Below are positions 1-12,432 of a stretch of 64,000 bases of DNA, one piece after another (positions within the stretch are counted from its first letter, which is position 1; every line of letters starts with the position of its first letter). The DNA comes from Acanthornis magna (lineage: Eukaryota > Chordata > Aves > Passeriformes > Acanthizidae). Position numbers and translations under genes: made by a program. Where the stretch lies: the NCBI GenBank assembly GCA_036785705.1, contig JAWUZG010000138.1:885501-949500 (forward strand), given 5' to 3'. Under the pieces are notes generated by a model. That model had not been told where the DNA came from. It did no database searches and saw nothing but the letters and a program-made list of their open reading frames with translations.

Positions 1-2153
1 TATGGGTGCAGGAAAAGTGGAAATCCTAGACATGGCAATGTTATATGCTTGAGATGTTTTCAGCCTGCAGTCTGGGGATTTTTTTTTCTCTGCTTAAACC
101 AGAACCTATACGCTGAAGACCCTCAGACCTGCAGTGATCCCAGCTGTTCCCAGCAGCAGAACTGCAGGAATGAAGGCCCTGCCAGATCCATCGCCTTGGG
201 CTGTGAGTGCAGCTGAGTCAACAAATGAAAACCAAAGGAAAATTGACTATGAAGACCTTTAGAAAAGAAACAAAACCAAAACCCCAAATTATCCAGGCAG
301 CAAGGTGCACTCAATTCCAAGCATCTATTATTTTTCTGCTGGGGCCTTGTGAGCCAATGTGTGAAATCCTGCATGCCCTGGGCAGAAGCCTGCTGGAGCA
401 GATGGTTTGGTGAGGGTGAATGAGACCATGTGGTTACCATTTCTCCACTTCATCAAAAGCTCCTCAGGCGGAGTGAGCTCAGCACGCTCGGAAAGTGTCA
501 TAGCAGGGCTGGAGGAATGGCTGGAGGGCAATAGCAGGCACTTTACACAAACCAGCTGGCACGTGGGTGTGCTTGGTTACCTCACTCTGAAAGATGGATC
601 CGGCAAGGTCTGGGTGTGTTCCAGACAGCCCCCAGACCTCCTCACCCCCAGGCTCCTAATAAAGACTTTGCTGCATGAGGATTGCCATTTCTCCTTTGCC
701 TTTCCCTGTGAATCACTCCTTTGTAATCTTGTGTGGGTTTTATAGTTAACATGAAGGGAGAGGAAAGGATTTGCCCCCCATCCCCTTCCATCAGAGGAGG
801 AGATGTGGAGGCTGATTGAAGCACAAGGGAAGTCAATAGGAGATTTCTTGGTTTGTGTCAATGTGTTTGAATTCCAAAGAGCTTGAGGCGCATAGGGACG
901 ACACCTTTGTAATCCAACAGAACCAAAATACAGCTCTGCTCAGTCTGGGCAGCAGCAAATTAGCAATGGCTTCAGGAAAGTCATGATTTATATGAGGTAT
1001 TCAACCACATTTTTTTTAAGAGACAGATATGCTAGGTTATAATTGGCAGCAGATGGAGTTTTTCTCTACAAGTAACATTATCCATTTTCTGGAGATAGAG
1101 AGGTGCTAGAAATTGGTCTGGAGAGTATGTTTGGAATTTTTGTCCCTTGATCATGGAATGCCCTTTCTGGTCTTGCCTGTCACTACACTTCTCACTATAA
1201 TCAAGTCTATCTTGAAAACCTCGTGCCACAATTGATCATTTTGAACCAGTCACACCTGTACAGTTTTGTATCCTGTCTCTGGGACAGGATTGTGCCTCAA
1301 GCTTACTAGTGAAAAAGTCTAGGTGGGTTTGATATCTGCTCTAGTATTCTTATGTGATTTTTTAATGTTAATAAGTAATATCAAAAACTGTGTTGATTCT
1401 TGCTGACTCTGTAGCCTGGAAAACTTGTATTAGTCAATTCTGCAGCTTAATTGCACGATTCTTTGGATTTCAATTTTGCACCTTCTGGTGTGCTGGAATA
1501 TTGCCTGTAAGAAATGCAGGGATTGATATACTGCTTTTCCTTTTGACTGAAGGCATTCTTTGGATGACTTCTTCAGCGTCTTATTTTCACCCTTGACCTT
1601 CCTCTCTTTGTTGTTAATCCATTAGGGGTTCCATTTGTGGCCCTCAGCTGATACTGAATTGGGCGTTGGTGACTGACAGCAGAGGATGCTGAGGAATGAA
1701 ACCTGGTGCTTTTCCCTGGGCCTAGGCTGTTCCTCACTTGCTTGGTGACTGAAAAATCAGCTGGAGTTGTGGAGCCAACCTTTAAGACAGAGTATTTTAG
1801 AGACAATGTAGGCACCACAGCGAAATAACACTGCAAAAGCCTTGTGTGAATAGCACTGATTGCCTCTGGCACTCTGCAGTTGAGATATTATACTTATTGA
1901 ACTTTTATCTCTAGTTGATATTTGAAGAAAAACTGACCATGAGACTTTACCTGCTTGGGATTTTTAAGAAAACAGGGATTTTTAGATGTTATTGAAGCCT
2001 AATGAAAAACCCTAAGGCTTTACTGATCTGCTAGAAGCTAAGAGGTCAGCTTCATGGCCAGAATTTATTTATCCAAAAGGTCTGGGTGTTTTTATAGATC
2101 ATAAAAACACAACTTCAAAAGTCATGGTTTATTTCACAGTGGTGGTCTCTGCC
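1..2153. other. Unique non-coding sequence, no feature seen
   Basis: I see no repeat family, exon or RNA gene here. The longest open frames (about 100 residues, for example 407-745 plus and 1573-1872 minus) show no domain, no codon bias and no splice-flanked structure, so I treat them as chance. A small hairpin (7-bp arms CTGAAAG/CTTTCAG, 5-nt loop) lies at 2214-2232, just beyond this interval. Confidence 0.6.
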
Positions 2154-2179
2154 GTAAGGTAAGGTAAAGTAAGGTCAGG
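2154..2179. repeat. Short (GTAAG)n simple repeat
   Basis: About five imperfect copies of a GTAAG pentamer (gtaaggtaaggtaaagtaag) are visible. It is a minor microsatellite with no sign of function. Confidence 0.7.
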
Positions 2180-3419
2180 TTAGAAATCTATTCCTGGGAG
2201 AGAGAGAGCAGCCCTGAAAGATCTGCTTTCAGATCTGCAGAAGAATGCCCTGAACGTGCCCTGAGCCTTCCCTGGGAGGAAGCAGAAAGAGCGATGTTGG
2301 TGTGTGAGACTGCCCTGTTCTCACTTCCCCACAGGAACAGGACATCTTCTGCTGCCTCTGGGAGCAGAAATGCATTTTCAGTGCCTTCTGTTCATCCAGG
2401 CTGCAGGTACCTGGGACTTCTGCCAGGAGTGATGGGAAGGTTGCACAGGCATTTTCAGTGTTGGAAAGTTCCAGAGATTAGGTGTCTTCTCTGAAAACGA
2501 GCTGTAATGCTCATCATTGTGCCCATCGGATACTCTGCAGTGCCTCTCTGGTCTCGTTCAGCCCCAAGCTATCCCTTGCTCTCTCAACAGACACTAGTAT
2601 AAAACAAAAACAAACCAAACATATGGACCAGACTTGCTGGAGATGTTGCTGGAAGCGTTTTTTTGGCTATGGATAAAGGGGAACTGCAGTGATCAGAAAT
2701 ATATTTATCACAAAAAGTGGACAGATGTGGGTAACAGGGTGCCCAAATTAACATCATCGGAGTGGTGAGATGTGAATGGTATCAGAGCTTGTCCCAGGGC
2801 TAAACTTATTGCAGTGCAGGAAGCGAGACTAGCCAAACAGGGAATGCATCAGAGAAGGATCTTTGGGCACACTGAAGCTCAGTGTGGAGCCAGGTTTTGA
2901 CACAGGAAGAAAGTTCATCCAGTGAGAGACCAGAGGTTCTGCTGCTGTTTCAACACAGTGTTGTTGGTTATAGATCTGTTATGCTGATCTTTTTCTGAAG
3001 TTTAAAAAGTCATAGAAATCTTAGTATTTGGGAATTCTGACTTGCTACACAACTGGTTATGAAAAACCAAAACAATAAAGTAATGGTATGAGGTGTTGAA
3101 CACCACATGATCTTTTCTGAAATGAGGGAACAACACCTGGACACGGTAGTGAAGCTGCAGGTAAAGCCCAGACTTACAGAGAGGTATAATGGTATTCCCT
3201 GGTTTGTTCTTTAGTCCTAATAATTCCCAATGATGATTTTTTTGATTGCTGCTGACCAATGACTTGATCTTTCACAAATCCATCTCTCACAACCCAAAGC
3301 ATTGCTCCTGTGTGATTACAGCCAACTTAGAGCCCATCATTTCACACAGGAAGTTCAGACAGTGTTTTTTCCCAGGTGAGTCCTGCATTTATGTGCACTG
3401 AATTTCATCTGCAACTTAA
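2180..3419. other. Unique non-coding sequence, no feature seen
   Basis: The stretch has mixed composition and frequent stops in all frames. The longest frame, 85 residues on the minus strand at 3002-3259, resembles nothing I know. Confidence 0.6.
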
Positions 3420-3745
3420 TTACCTGACAGTGTATCACAAAATTGTTTTGGAGTTCATTATGATGCTCTCAAAATTAGTATTGTCAGCAAACTTTCCCAC
3501 CTCACTGCTCATGCCCTTTTCCAGGTCATTTATGAACATGCATTTTTAATGGCACGGATCTCTCTAGGGCTCCATGTCAGCCTTGGTCCTTGCAAGATCT
3601 GATCAACCTGACCATCCCCAGTTTCCTGCCTTTTAAATAGGGTTTATCCTTGCAAGAACTTTTCTTCTTGTCCTCTTGTGTTTGCTTAGCTTCCTAAATG
3701 GCTTAAGTCAACATCTTTTGAAATAGGTTTAAAAAATCTGGTTTA
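3420..3745 (-). mobile_element. Ancient CR1-type LINE, reverse transcriptase remnant
   Basis: Read on the minus strand, 3540-3484 translates as roughly INDLEKGM followed by EVGKFADN. This corresponds to the RT core of CR1 LINEs just before and through the catalytic F/YADD box, with the second Asp decayed to Asn. The flank up to about 3725 also aligns with my memory of the amniote CR1 antisense consensus, which carries the stretch upstream of the SGVPQGS box. Indels and stops break every frame, so it is a dead, old copy. It is too diverged to belong to the young avian CR1 subfamilies seen elsewhere in the window. Both limits are approximate. Confidence 0.7.
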
Positions 3746-3799
3746 GGCTGAAAATTGTATCTTGCCTAAAGACAAACAAATAAATAAGCCACATAAAGA

Positions 3800-3819
3800 C
3801 AAAACAAAACAAAACAAAC
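3800..3819. repeat. (CAAAA)n simple repeat
   Basis: Four copies of an AAAAC pentamer occur in tandem. This is a common low-complexity type in birds and may be a remnant of a retroelement tail. Confidence 0.7.
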
Positions 3820-6206
3820 ATTCTCCCATTTTTAAGCATCTAGTGAAGTGTCCCCTTTCCTTCCTGTCTTTCAACACCTGAATATTCTTGAGATTAATTT
3901 TTCATCTGATTTTGCCTGGGAATCTCAGACTCTTCGGGGAGGAGAAAATTGTTTCCTGATTGTTTTTCTAGTGGTAAATATATAGGCTTAAATTGAGCTG
4001 TGCTTCCTTTCTCCCCCTTCCTTTCTCATTTGATTAAGTGTGGCTCATACTTAATGTTTAATATTCTCGCACTGGATGAAACTGTGGGGTTTTTTTAATA
4101 ACTGCACATTCAGAATTGTATTGGGATAATTATAATAGTTTAAGGACTTACACTGGTAATATTTATTTTTTCTGTGAGGAAATTCAGGTAAAAAAAGACG
4201 GAAAACACCTCAAAAGAAACATTTATAACTGTATTCACATTAGGAGATTTATCAGCTTGCAAGTAAGTTAATGTGGTACCACTTCCTAATGGAGGATGAA
4301 TGATTGAAGTCCCTTTTGGGCTTGCCTGTGTTTGGGAGGGTAACCTGTGCCATGTTGTGGATGCTGTAGAAATGTCCCCAGACCTCAATTACAACCCACA
4401 GGTTCTGTCTGCCCCCTAAAACCTCTGGACCTGAAAACTGCATAGGGTGTGTGCCTATTTCCTTAAAAATTGTCCAAAAAAGTGTTCTCTGGAGCTCTGC
4501 TGAATTGTCAATGCCAAGTTTCGGCAAGAGGGGAAAATTTTATTGCTATTATAAACCTTGAAAATATGTTTTTTATAAAGCAATTGCCAGCATAGCCTTC
4601 AGTACAGCTGTGGTAACAACCCGACCTGACTTCCATGGCACGTCTAAATGAAACTCCTAAACAGTGCAAAGAAAACAACGGCGAATTTACAGTGTAAAAC
4701 CAGCCTGGTAATTGTATTAACAGTCCCTTCTAAGCAGAATCAGGCTCCCAGTTGGAGCTGAAATCCATAAAAAGCACACCATTAATTTTATGAAGAGAAG
4801 AAGCCATTTGAGTCCCCTGGAAGCTCTGGAGTCTGTAAAGATAAGGTGATGGACTTTTCCCACAGCTGCAAGAGCTACATCTGGAAACCAGGTCTGTACC
4901 ACGTCATGGATCTGTAGGAAACTCAGCAAAACCTCATCCTGCTGGAGAAAGGTCACCATGGTGGGGTCCTTTGGATGGGGATTTGCCCCCCTTTGCCTGT
5001 GCCTCCAGCAAGCCATGCCCGGTACTTCTGCTATTGGCCTTGCGTTCCCAAAAGGAACATTTTCTTCCAAAAGAAGGACAACTCCCTGCTGTCTTGAGTA
5101 ACAATAGAGAAGCCCAGGATGAAAAACCCGAAAGTATTTGCTAAATTTGAATTTCCTGCTCTTGATTTTCATATTTTCTAGCCCGCTAACTTTCTGGATT
5201 TCCTAAACACTGCTAATTTGTAGTTAAATTTGCCATTTATATGTTCCTGGATGATTTGTTAGGCCTTATTGGACAGCAAAGAGGTTTTTTTCTTTTTTCT
5301 TGGAGATGGCTTTTCACACCATCAAGGCCACTTTCTCCACTTATTGACAGCTTTATGAGCACTGTTGGAAAGGCATCAGCTTCCTTCGTTTCATGGTACT
5401 CTGGCTTTCCATCGAGTGAAAAGGCAGTTTCTTAATTAGGACCTGAGAGCCTTTGCTTTGCTCCAGCATTCCCCAGGTACAAAGCAATACACTGACCTTT
5501 AAGTTAAGTTAAAAGTTAATCACTTTTCCAGACTTCAGGCCTCTAAAATTAGGTGGGCTTTGCGGTCAAATGTTTACCTGGCTCGGGGCCATCTGAAGAA
5601 TCTGACACATCTGCATTTGGCATGTGTCTGTGTTCTGGCTGTGCTCACCAATTAACCAGGAGTGCAAAAAATCAAATAAAATAAGAAAATAAACCCAATC
5701 TCTCTCTGCTTATAAAATACCCTGTTTTCATGCTATTTCTGCACACACAAAAATGGAAAACCCTTCACTTATTGTTTCTTTCTCCTTACCCAGGTTTTTA
5801 ACAGTACTTCGTACTGGAGCAGCTCACATTTGCACCAGTGCCTCTGGCTCCCTTTCAAATCTGTTTATGAGAGTTTTGAAGTTTTATGTTTGTGGTTAGA
5901 TTTGAACTCCTCATCATCACTGCCGTCCTACAGAACCATTTTCCTCTCTTCTGAAGGGATGGTCGTGACATCATTTTGCTCAGCTGAACGGCAGGAGCGT
6001 TGCAGTGATGCCACAGGCTCAGTGGCAGCTCCATGTGTTTTATTTTGCTGGAGCAATTCCTCTGTGCTTGAAGCTGCTGGGGTTGGAGGAGCTGGGGACA
6101 GTGAGGTGCTGGCACCTCCTTCATCTCTACACGTCCCTGTGTGGGAGCCTGGGGCTGAGAAGACAGAGCCAGAATCCATCAGACTTGTGGCATTTGTCCC
6201 CGGTTT
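3820..6206. other. Mostly unique sequence, AT-rich around 4.02-4.27 kb
   Basis: No gene is supported. A minus-strand frame of 151 residues (4717-5172) is the longest, but I recognise no domain in it and it is not flanked by convincing splice sites. The part at about 4020-4270 is AT-rich with several TAAT cores and could be conserved, though this is weak. Opposed frames of 138 and 155 residues at 5830-6395 overlap on both strands, which is typical of chance openness; one of them runs into the LTR. Confidence 0.5.
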
Positions 6207-6266
6207 TGTTTCAGATGGTCGGGACGGAGAAGAGAGATCTCTGTAGTCAGGTCTTAGAGCATGAGG

Positions 6267-6272
6267 TTTATT
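6267..6272 (-). promoter_or_regulatory. LTR polyadenylation signal AATAAA
   Basis: TTTATT on the plus strand reads AATAAA on the minus strand. It sits about 60 nt before the inferred 3' end of the LTR, where the R/U5 signal belongs. Confidence 0.6.
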
Positions 6273-6609
6273 GTGAAAGGGCGTGGGTGTAGGGGACCTG
6301 CCAGGAGCTGCCAGACACAGCTCAGAGCAGGTCAGAGAGGTAAGAGAGAGAGAGAAGTAGGAAAAAGAATAATGATAGAATAATGTGGTTGCCATTTACA
6401 ATACAATAAATCATCTTCTGTGCTGAATATTCTAATTTTCACTAACCAATCTAGAACAAGCTACAAATCCTACAACATTTACATACAGCCTATGGGCGTC
6501 ATTGTATTACCATATGGTGTTATGTTTTAAACTCTAAAAACTGCTTTTTGGACCCTTTGCCAAGTTGGTAGGGTCTGCTCTGACCCTTGGACCTGTCTGC
6601 AAGCAGAGG

Positions 6610-6650
6610 GGATTGTTTAATCAAAGAGGTGGATTGTTTAATCAAAAGGG
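6610..6650. repeat. 21-bp tandem duplication inside the LTR
   Basis: Two copies of ggattgtttaatcaaa plus a short G-rich spacer stand head to tail (6610-6630 and 6631-6650). The position corresponds to U3 of the minus-strand LTR, where duplicated enhancer-like segments are common in retroviral LTRs. Confidence 0.8.
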
Positions 6651-6849
6651 GGATTATCTTCAGTGGCCATACCATTGTTTTCCAGTTGTTCAGTCACTGG
6701 GGTTTGGTATCTCAGAGCTTGTCTTCATTTCAATCTCGCTTATAGTTTCCGTCTTCTCAGCATCTTTTGCCAGGTGATCATATTTATAAGGCTTTCCTAT
6801 TTCATCCTCCCCAACAAGACTTCCCTAAAAAAGTGTCTGCCCTAAACCA

Positions 6850-7619
6850 GAGGGTATTTGTGAGGCTGGAGACTTGTCCTCAGGCTGCAGCTGTGCTGGC
6901 CACGGTGTTTATTTTTCCTGGCTCTATGTCCATCCTCTCCTCCAAGTCCACCAGCAAAACTGCTCCAGTAATTGCCCCCTGACCTGTCCTGGGTGAAGCT
7001 GGTCTGTCCAGAGGGAAATTGCCGTTTATAGTGGTTGTGCTGTTGAAATCAGGGAGGGGTGAGTGGCTCCTGAGCAGCTGGGGGTGGGATTTTGTGAGGG
7101 AGTAAGACTGCAGCAGGAGGAGGGTGTGAGAAGGGCACAGTCCTCAGGAACCAGGCGGAGCTGGTGATTCCTGCTGCTTCCATGGAGGACGAGCTGTACT
7201 GTGGTGTTTGTCTTATAGATTTCATGGACTGGAATTGCCCTATGGATCCACACCTGTGTCTCAGAGCATCCGTGTGCTTCAGAGAATGGTGAACAGGGAA
7301 GGGCTGGGGTAGGGATGCCCTTTGTGCAGAGGTGTTGCAGGAAGCGTAGAAAAATGTGATTTCAGATCCTTTCCAAAATTGTGTTTTTGCAAGTTTTTAT
7401 CACTGTGAATATCACCTGGAGTCTGCAAAAGACCTACCACAGTGATGGGCAAAGGATGAGCATCTGCAGAGCTCATTTTGCCCTCCGGCCGTGGAGCAGG
7501 AGTCAAGCGGTAGCAGGCTCTGAGTACAAGCTGGAGCTGGGCCACCCCTGTCCAACTCATCATGTCAGTGATTTGAATTCCTAACTGCATAATCAGCTCT
7601 ATCCATGTACCTCAGAGAA
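6850..7619. other. Unique sequence, no feature seen
   Basis: Moderately GC-rich sequence with no retroviral internal region next to the LTR. The open frames (up to 103 residues at 7279-7590 minus) have no recognisable content. Confidence 0.6.
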
Positions 7620-7848
7620 GAGCTGGTCAGGAATGTCTGGAAAATATAAGTCTTGAAATGCAGTTTTTGAAATAGCCCTTAATGAGAAAGGGATCATTTT
7701 AAGGGCTAATTAGACTTTAATAGTGTTACGGAATTAAATACTCCCAGCTTCAGCAATGGCTTTTCATATAAATGTTGTGCTGCTTTGGCATTATCACTAA
7801 TTTATAATAAAACAAAATCCAGGTTAATATTTCTCCTTATTAAAAATT
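7620..7848. other. AT-rich block, possible conserved non-coding element
   Basis: The composition changes to AT-rich, low-repeat sequence with the cores ggctaattagac and aatttataataaaac. The texture is that of vertebrate developmental non-coding elements, but only an alignment could show conservation. Confidence 0.25.
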
Positions 7849-7863
7849 AAAAAAAAAAAAAAA
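7849..7863. repeat. Poly(A) run of 15
   Basis: Fifteen consecutive A. No retroposon body is recognisable immediately upstream, so its origin is unclear. Confidence 0.85.
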
Positions 7864-10800
7864 CCAACAAACTATTTTGCTGTCATTTGAAAAAAAAGAT
7901 TGACATTTGCTCAATTCAGCTGATGTTGGCTTGTGCAGCTTCACAGGACTTTTGGGCTTTTGTGTGTGTGCTTTCAGTTTTAAGAGGGAAAGAAGAAAAT
8001 ATTTTGTATTGATGTGTCAGGAGCTGGGAGATTCCTGTCCAACTGTCATCCTTCTTTTCCTTGTGGTTCCCTTCCCTAGTGCCCTACAAGAGAAGAGATG
8101 CTTCTTTCTGAGCTGGACTAACTATTGGGAAGAAGAGTAGAGGCAAACTGGGATAAAGGATAGAAAGGTCACAGAACAAGAAGAGAAAGAAGAGAGAACT
8201 AATTTGGTTTGAGATTTACACTAGTTCATTGAAATTAATTAGAGATATAGGGCCATAAAATCTTTATCCATTTCCCTGAAGTTAACTTACCACTGTCCTC
8301 CCATTCCAGTGAACACTGACAAGAGAGCATTTTTTACCACTGGGTACAGGTTGTGAATGAACACAACAAATCCAGCCTGTGCTCTGCATGCAGCAGCATG
8401 AGAGTGATATGTGTAAGTAGTGCCAGAGAGTCTTTAATGGCATTAAATGTGTTTGTTTAGGGATTAGAGCAAAAATCCCCTCATCTTCCAATAGGGGGGG
8501 GAAAGCTCTTTTATGTTTTTCCTCTAGAGGCTGCTCTGTGCCTGCTCAGCTGCAGTGAAGTCAATAAGCCACAGTCAACTCCAACCTCCACAGGGAAAAC
8601 CACTCTGCTGCTGTATCCTTGTTGGAAATCAGGAGTGTGGCAAACTGCACCTGACCCCTGGTGCCAGCTGTCACCCCTCCTTCCAAACCGCTGTGATTTC
8701 TCTTTTCTCATCCCCTGGCTGCTCGCTGCTTTCTTTGCTGCTAAACAAATGTCCATCGTGTCCTTTGTTTGGTTTCTCTGGTGATGATGTGGGAACACCT
8801 CATGGAGCGTTCCCTCCCAAAGTGGTCCTGTTTGAGGGGCTGCTTCCCATACAGGTGTTAGCTGGAGGGGAACTACCTTTCACCAAAAGTGACTCTGAGC
8901 TTTGCTGGAAATCCCACCTCAGACTAAGAATCAGAGGAAACCCTTGCTTCCAAATGCAGCTGAAAAGTACCTGTCTGAAGGGTAGTGCCCTGCTCCTCAC
9001 CTCCCTTAAAGCAAGAGGGATACAGGAAGTCTTTCCTTACATTGTTAGCAACAGAAATCAGTTTATTGGATAGAGCTCACAGATTTGCCAGGAAAATCAG
9101 ACTTTTCTTTTTCTCCCTCCTGATAAGTCAGTGTTGCCCAGAGAAGAGAGGATTCTCGAGTGGGAGATGGGCTGTGGAATCCTCCTCTCTGGCTCTGCTG
9201 TGGTTCTGCTGCAAGAGTGATGGAGGATGCAGGTTTTAGCCAGGACACCTGGCACTGGTCCCTTGCCGGGCTGTGTCACTCCAGCAGCACCAAGGCAGCT
9301 CTGGGAGGGATGGGCTGCTCAAGAAATGTCTCATTTCTCTAAGAAAAACATTAGCAGGACTTAAGATTATAAGTTTTGTCAACAGAGCTGACACTGCCTT
9401 TCTCAAATGAGAGATCCTTAGAGCACATTGGGGTCGTGATGATTGAGCTGGAAATATTTACACTATTCTTCTTTTAAAAGAAAATTTAAAAATAGCTTCC
9501 AGATTTTTGGTGTCCTGTAAAAAAAATTACTTTCCCGCCAAAATTACTCTTTTGACAAAAATGTCTGGTTCACTTTTTTTAATAACAAACTCTGTTTTGT
9601 TAACAACAAGCTGCTCATGCTCCCTCCCTTTCCCTGCTGTGATTGCACAGCCCTGGGATGCCTCTACTCACATCAATTTCTCTGCAATTTTCACCTGTTA
9701 TATTTCTTGTCAGCCCTAGATCATGCCTTAGGAGGTTTAACTGAGGATTGAGTACGTTTTGGGACCTGCCCATGTCATTGTTTGATGGAAACTGGGATCA
9801 GCAGTTTGTAGTAATAACCCTGCTATTGATTTGCCACTGCGAGTACAGAGCTGGGAGCTGGTTTGATATATCTGACTGGAGGCAGCAGCAGCCTTCCCTT
9901 TCTGTCCTGATAGGAACACTGACAGGCAGGTAGGGAAATCTCACCCCATTTGCACTGAAGCTTCTGCTTTGGTGGCTTGAGTTACAGATGTTTGACAGGA
10001 GCTGAGCTGTCTCCGCCCATCAGTACCGGGGAGAAATCAGATGTGCGGATTTTCTGGATTATTTCGATATAATTCTGCCTCTGGGAGGAGAGGAAGAGTG
10101 ATGGTGGAAATGCACCCTTCTGGGTCTAGGGGATGCTCCAGGCAGCCCTGGGGCAAGAAGCACTGCTCTATTTGCCCCAGTGCAGACCTTGGGGCTGTCC
10201 AAGTCCCTTCCCCTCGTGTTGGGCCACATGTGCCCTCCGAACCAAAGTCCAAATGCTTCCAGCTCTCTGGAACTGCTAATCTACTTGAAATCTCAAGCAT
10301 CCAGAACCATTTTACTACCAACAAAAGGAATAAAGCAAGTGATTTGTGACTTGGTAGTGATAGTAGGCAAACCCTGGCAGAGTATCCTGGGCCAAATGGG
10401 AATTGATTGCCTGCAGTTTCCAAATACAACACCTAATTCCATTGTTACAATTCTGCCTCTGCAGTAATTTTTGCAAGCAGAAAAAAGAGACCTCTCATTT
10501 TACTCCGAGCAAAATATTACCACAAAGGGGCTTTTCTGCTCTGTTTTGTTTTGCCAATGCCATTAATGAATGTGTAAACACCTGCTGGCATAGATTTCCC
10601 AGTTTACTGAGGTTGGAGTTCACACTGCTAACACGCCTCCCAGTATGAAGTGCTTCTTTCGTTAACCTTGTGCATCCACTAATTAGAGGGTCACTTGCAG
10701 GTCAGAGGTGTGCTTAGGCTCTGCTTCTTGGCTGGCTGTTGTATTATTATTGCAACTGTAAATGCCACATGTGAGAAAGTTGAAGAGTGTGTTTAGAAGG

Positions 10801-11000
10801 CTGGCTGTATAATTAGGGCACATTTTTCCAAGGCAGAGTATGCCAGCTGACATTCAAGTGGCAATAAAAAGTGGCTTGTTGTTTTTTTTTTTCTCCTTCC
10901 TTTGCAGCACATTAGCTGTCAGTAAAAAAAATGTTGAATTGTTTCTGATTTTAGCTAGTCTGAGGTATTTGCTACAGGACCAACAGCTCAGCAGCTCATC
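7864..11000. other. Unique non-coding sequence
   Basis: A purine-rich patch lies at about 8152-8200 and a run of eight G at 8494-8501. The 172-residue plus frame at 8555-9073 is overlapped by minus-strand frames and shows no domain. The parts at 9360-9620 and 10560-10860 are AT-rich and may include conserved segments, but nothing definite is visible. Confidence 0.5.
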
Positions 11001-11030
11001 TATCCATCCATCCATCCATCCATCCATCCT
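11001..11030. repeat. (TCCA)n microsatellite
   Basis: About seven copies of TCCA/ATCC directly abut the 3' end of the following minus-strand CR1. CR1 ends in short tandem 8-mers of the ATTCTATG type, so this run may have grown from the CR1 tail. Confidence 0.85.
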
Positions 11031-11032
11031 GT

Positions 11033-11360
11033 AGAATCACAGAATGATTTGGGTTGGAAAGGACCTTAAAGACTTTCTCATTCCACCTCCCTGCCATGGG
11101 CAGGGACACCTTCTGCTATCCCAGGCTGCTCCAAGCCCCATGCAACCTGGCTTTGAACTATTCCAGGGATGGGGCATCCATAGCTTCTCTGGGCACCTGT
11201 GCCAGGGTCTCGTCACCCTCACAGGGAAGAATATCTTCCTAATATCTAGTCTGAATCTCTCTTCCTTTCATTTAAAACCATGTCTTATTTAAAACCTTGT
11301 CCTATCACTATTTGCCCATGTAAAAAAATCACTCTCCATTTTTATAAACTCCCATCCAGG
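11033..11360 (-). mobile_element. CR1 LINE, 5'-truncated 3' end
   Basis: The plus strand reads the reverse complement of the CR1 3' terminus: agaatcacagaatgatttgg, then ccatgggcagggacacc, gatggggcatcc, cagggaagaatatcttcctaat and the 'cctatcacta' segment. The order and spacing match the avian CR1 consensus. This is the usual severely 5'-truncated copy, with no functional reverse transcriptase, and its outer limit is approximate. Confidence 0.92.
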
Positions 11361-12377
11361 CCTCCATTTGGCTACAACTGCTCAGCATGTGGGGCTGAGC
11401 AGCCTCTTCCACCGTTGTTTTTGGCATGAGCCAAACCCTCCTTCAGGAAAACACACTTGGGAGTTTAGTGAATAATGATGAGTTCTTAAAATCATAATTT
11501 GTCTTCCATTGGCCCTCAGTTTTCTGGTCATTTGTTGTCCCCATGTTCAAGCTCCTTACTCATTCACCCCATTGCAGAAAGCTCTCTGGGGGTGTTTTCT
11601 GCCTGGCTGGAAGCTCAGAGAGTGGCATTACCTCTGCCATTGGGTGACTCCTGATAGTGAGGCTTCGAGTCAGTCATTAAACACGTTGAGTGCTCTGTCT
11701 TTGCTCTTGACACAGCATTAAGAACATTAAACTGCTTGGAAACAATTAGATGGTGAATAAGCTTGTTCAGTAATAATGCACAAACTGCTCTGGCTACATC
11801 CAGATGTTCCTGCTTCATCAGACTTTCCTTCTACAAGGTAGGACTGAGAGGTCATCTGATAATTATCAAAGCTGTTAGGACATATATTACCTGCTGCTTC
11901 TCCACCTTCAATATGTGTGACCAAATCAGGAGAATTACTCAGAATTAGCAGCTGAATAGCGTTTTTTGATCTCCATTAGTTATCAGAAAATGAGTATAAA
12001 TCAGAAATATCCTTACTGACATTTTATTTTGCTTTTCAGTAGTGGAAGTGACTGCAAAAATTATATGGCAATAGAGAATTTGGCTCTTTGTGTTTCATCT
12101 GAAGCCTCTTAATTCCTGTAAAAATCTCTGTAAAAGCAGGGAAGAGAGGAGAGAGAGTTCAGAATTTCGGGAGGAGGAATGAAAAAAATGCAGAAAGGAG
12201 GTTGAAATATGAACATATGAGACACCGCAGGGAGTCCCTGAGGTAGCTGAGGAAGGCTATGGATCCTGTTTAGTTTGTGAAATTAATTGAAAAAGGAAAG
12301 AAGTCTATATTCTGTTATTCTGTGTTATTCCTGCTTATTCTGTGCTATTGTTGTTCTGTGTTCAACAAAATATAGTT
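11361..12377. other. Unique sequence, AT-rich 11.70-12.01 kb
   Basis: No gene is seen. The part from about 11700 to 12010 is AT-rich with taattatcaaag, gaattactcagaattagc and ccattagttatc cores and could be a conserved element, but this is weak. Confidence 0.4.
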
Positions 12378-12432
12378 AAAAAAACACCAAAACAAAACAA
12401 AGAAACAACAAAACCAGAAAACCAACCAAACC
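12378..12432. repeat. A/C-only low-complexity tract
   Basis: About 55 bases consist almost only of A and C (aaaacaccaaaacaaaac type), with two G interruptions. It is the opposite-strand counterpart of the G/T tract at 36.4 kb. The 156- and 78-residue minus frames crossing it are artefacts of that composition. Confidence 0.8.

Larger units (their letters stand above)
6207..6849 (-). mobile_element. Solo LTR of a passerine endogenous retrovirus
   Basis: The stretch on the minus strand has LTR layout. A polyadenylation signal (AATAAA) lies at 6272-6267, followed by about 60 nt of U5-like sequence ending in ...CTGAAACA at 6207. The opposite end gives TG at about 6849. Several internal blocks match passerine LTR sequence that I recall, such as ctaaccaatctagaacaagc and tctgcaagcagagg. 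I see no primer-binding site, gag, pol or second LTR beside it, so it appears to be a solo LTR. The flanks show no clear target-site duplication, so the limits may be off by tens of bases. Confidence 0.72.

Noticed and set aside
4717..5172. 151-residue minus-strand frame considered as a retrogene
   Set aside because: No protein family recognised, no poly(A) tail and no flanking duplications seen.
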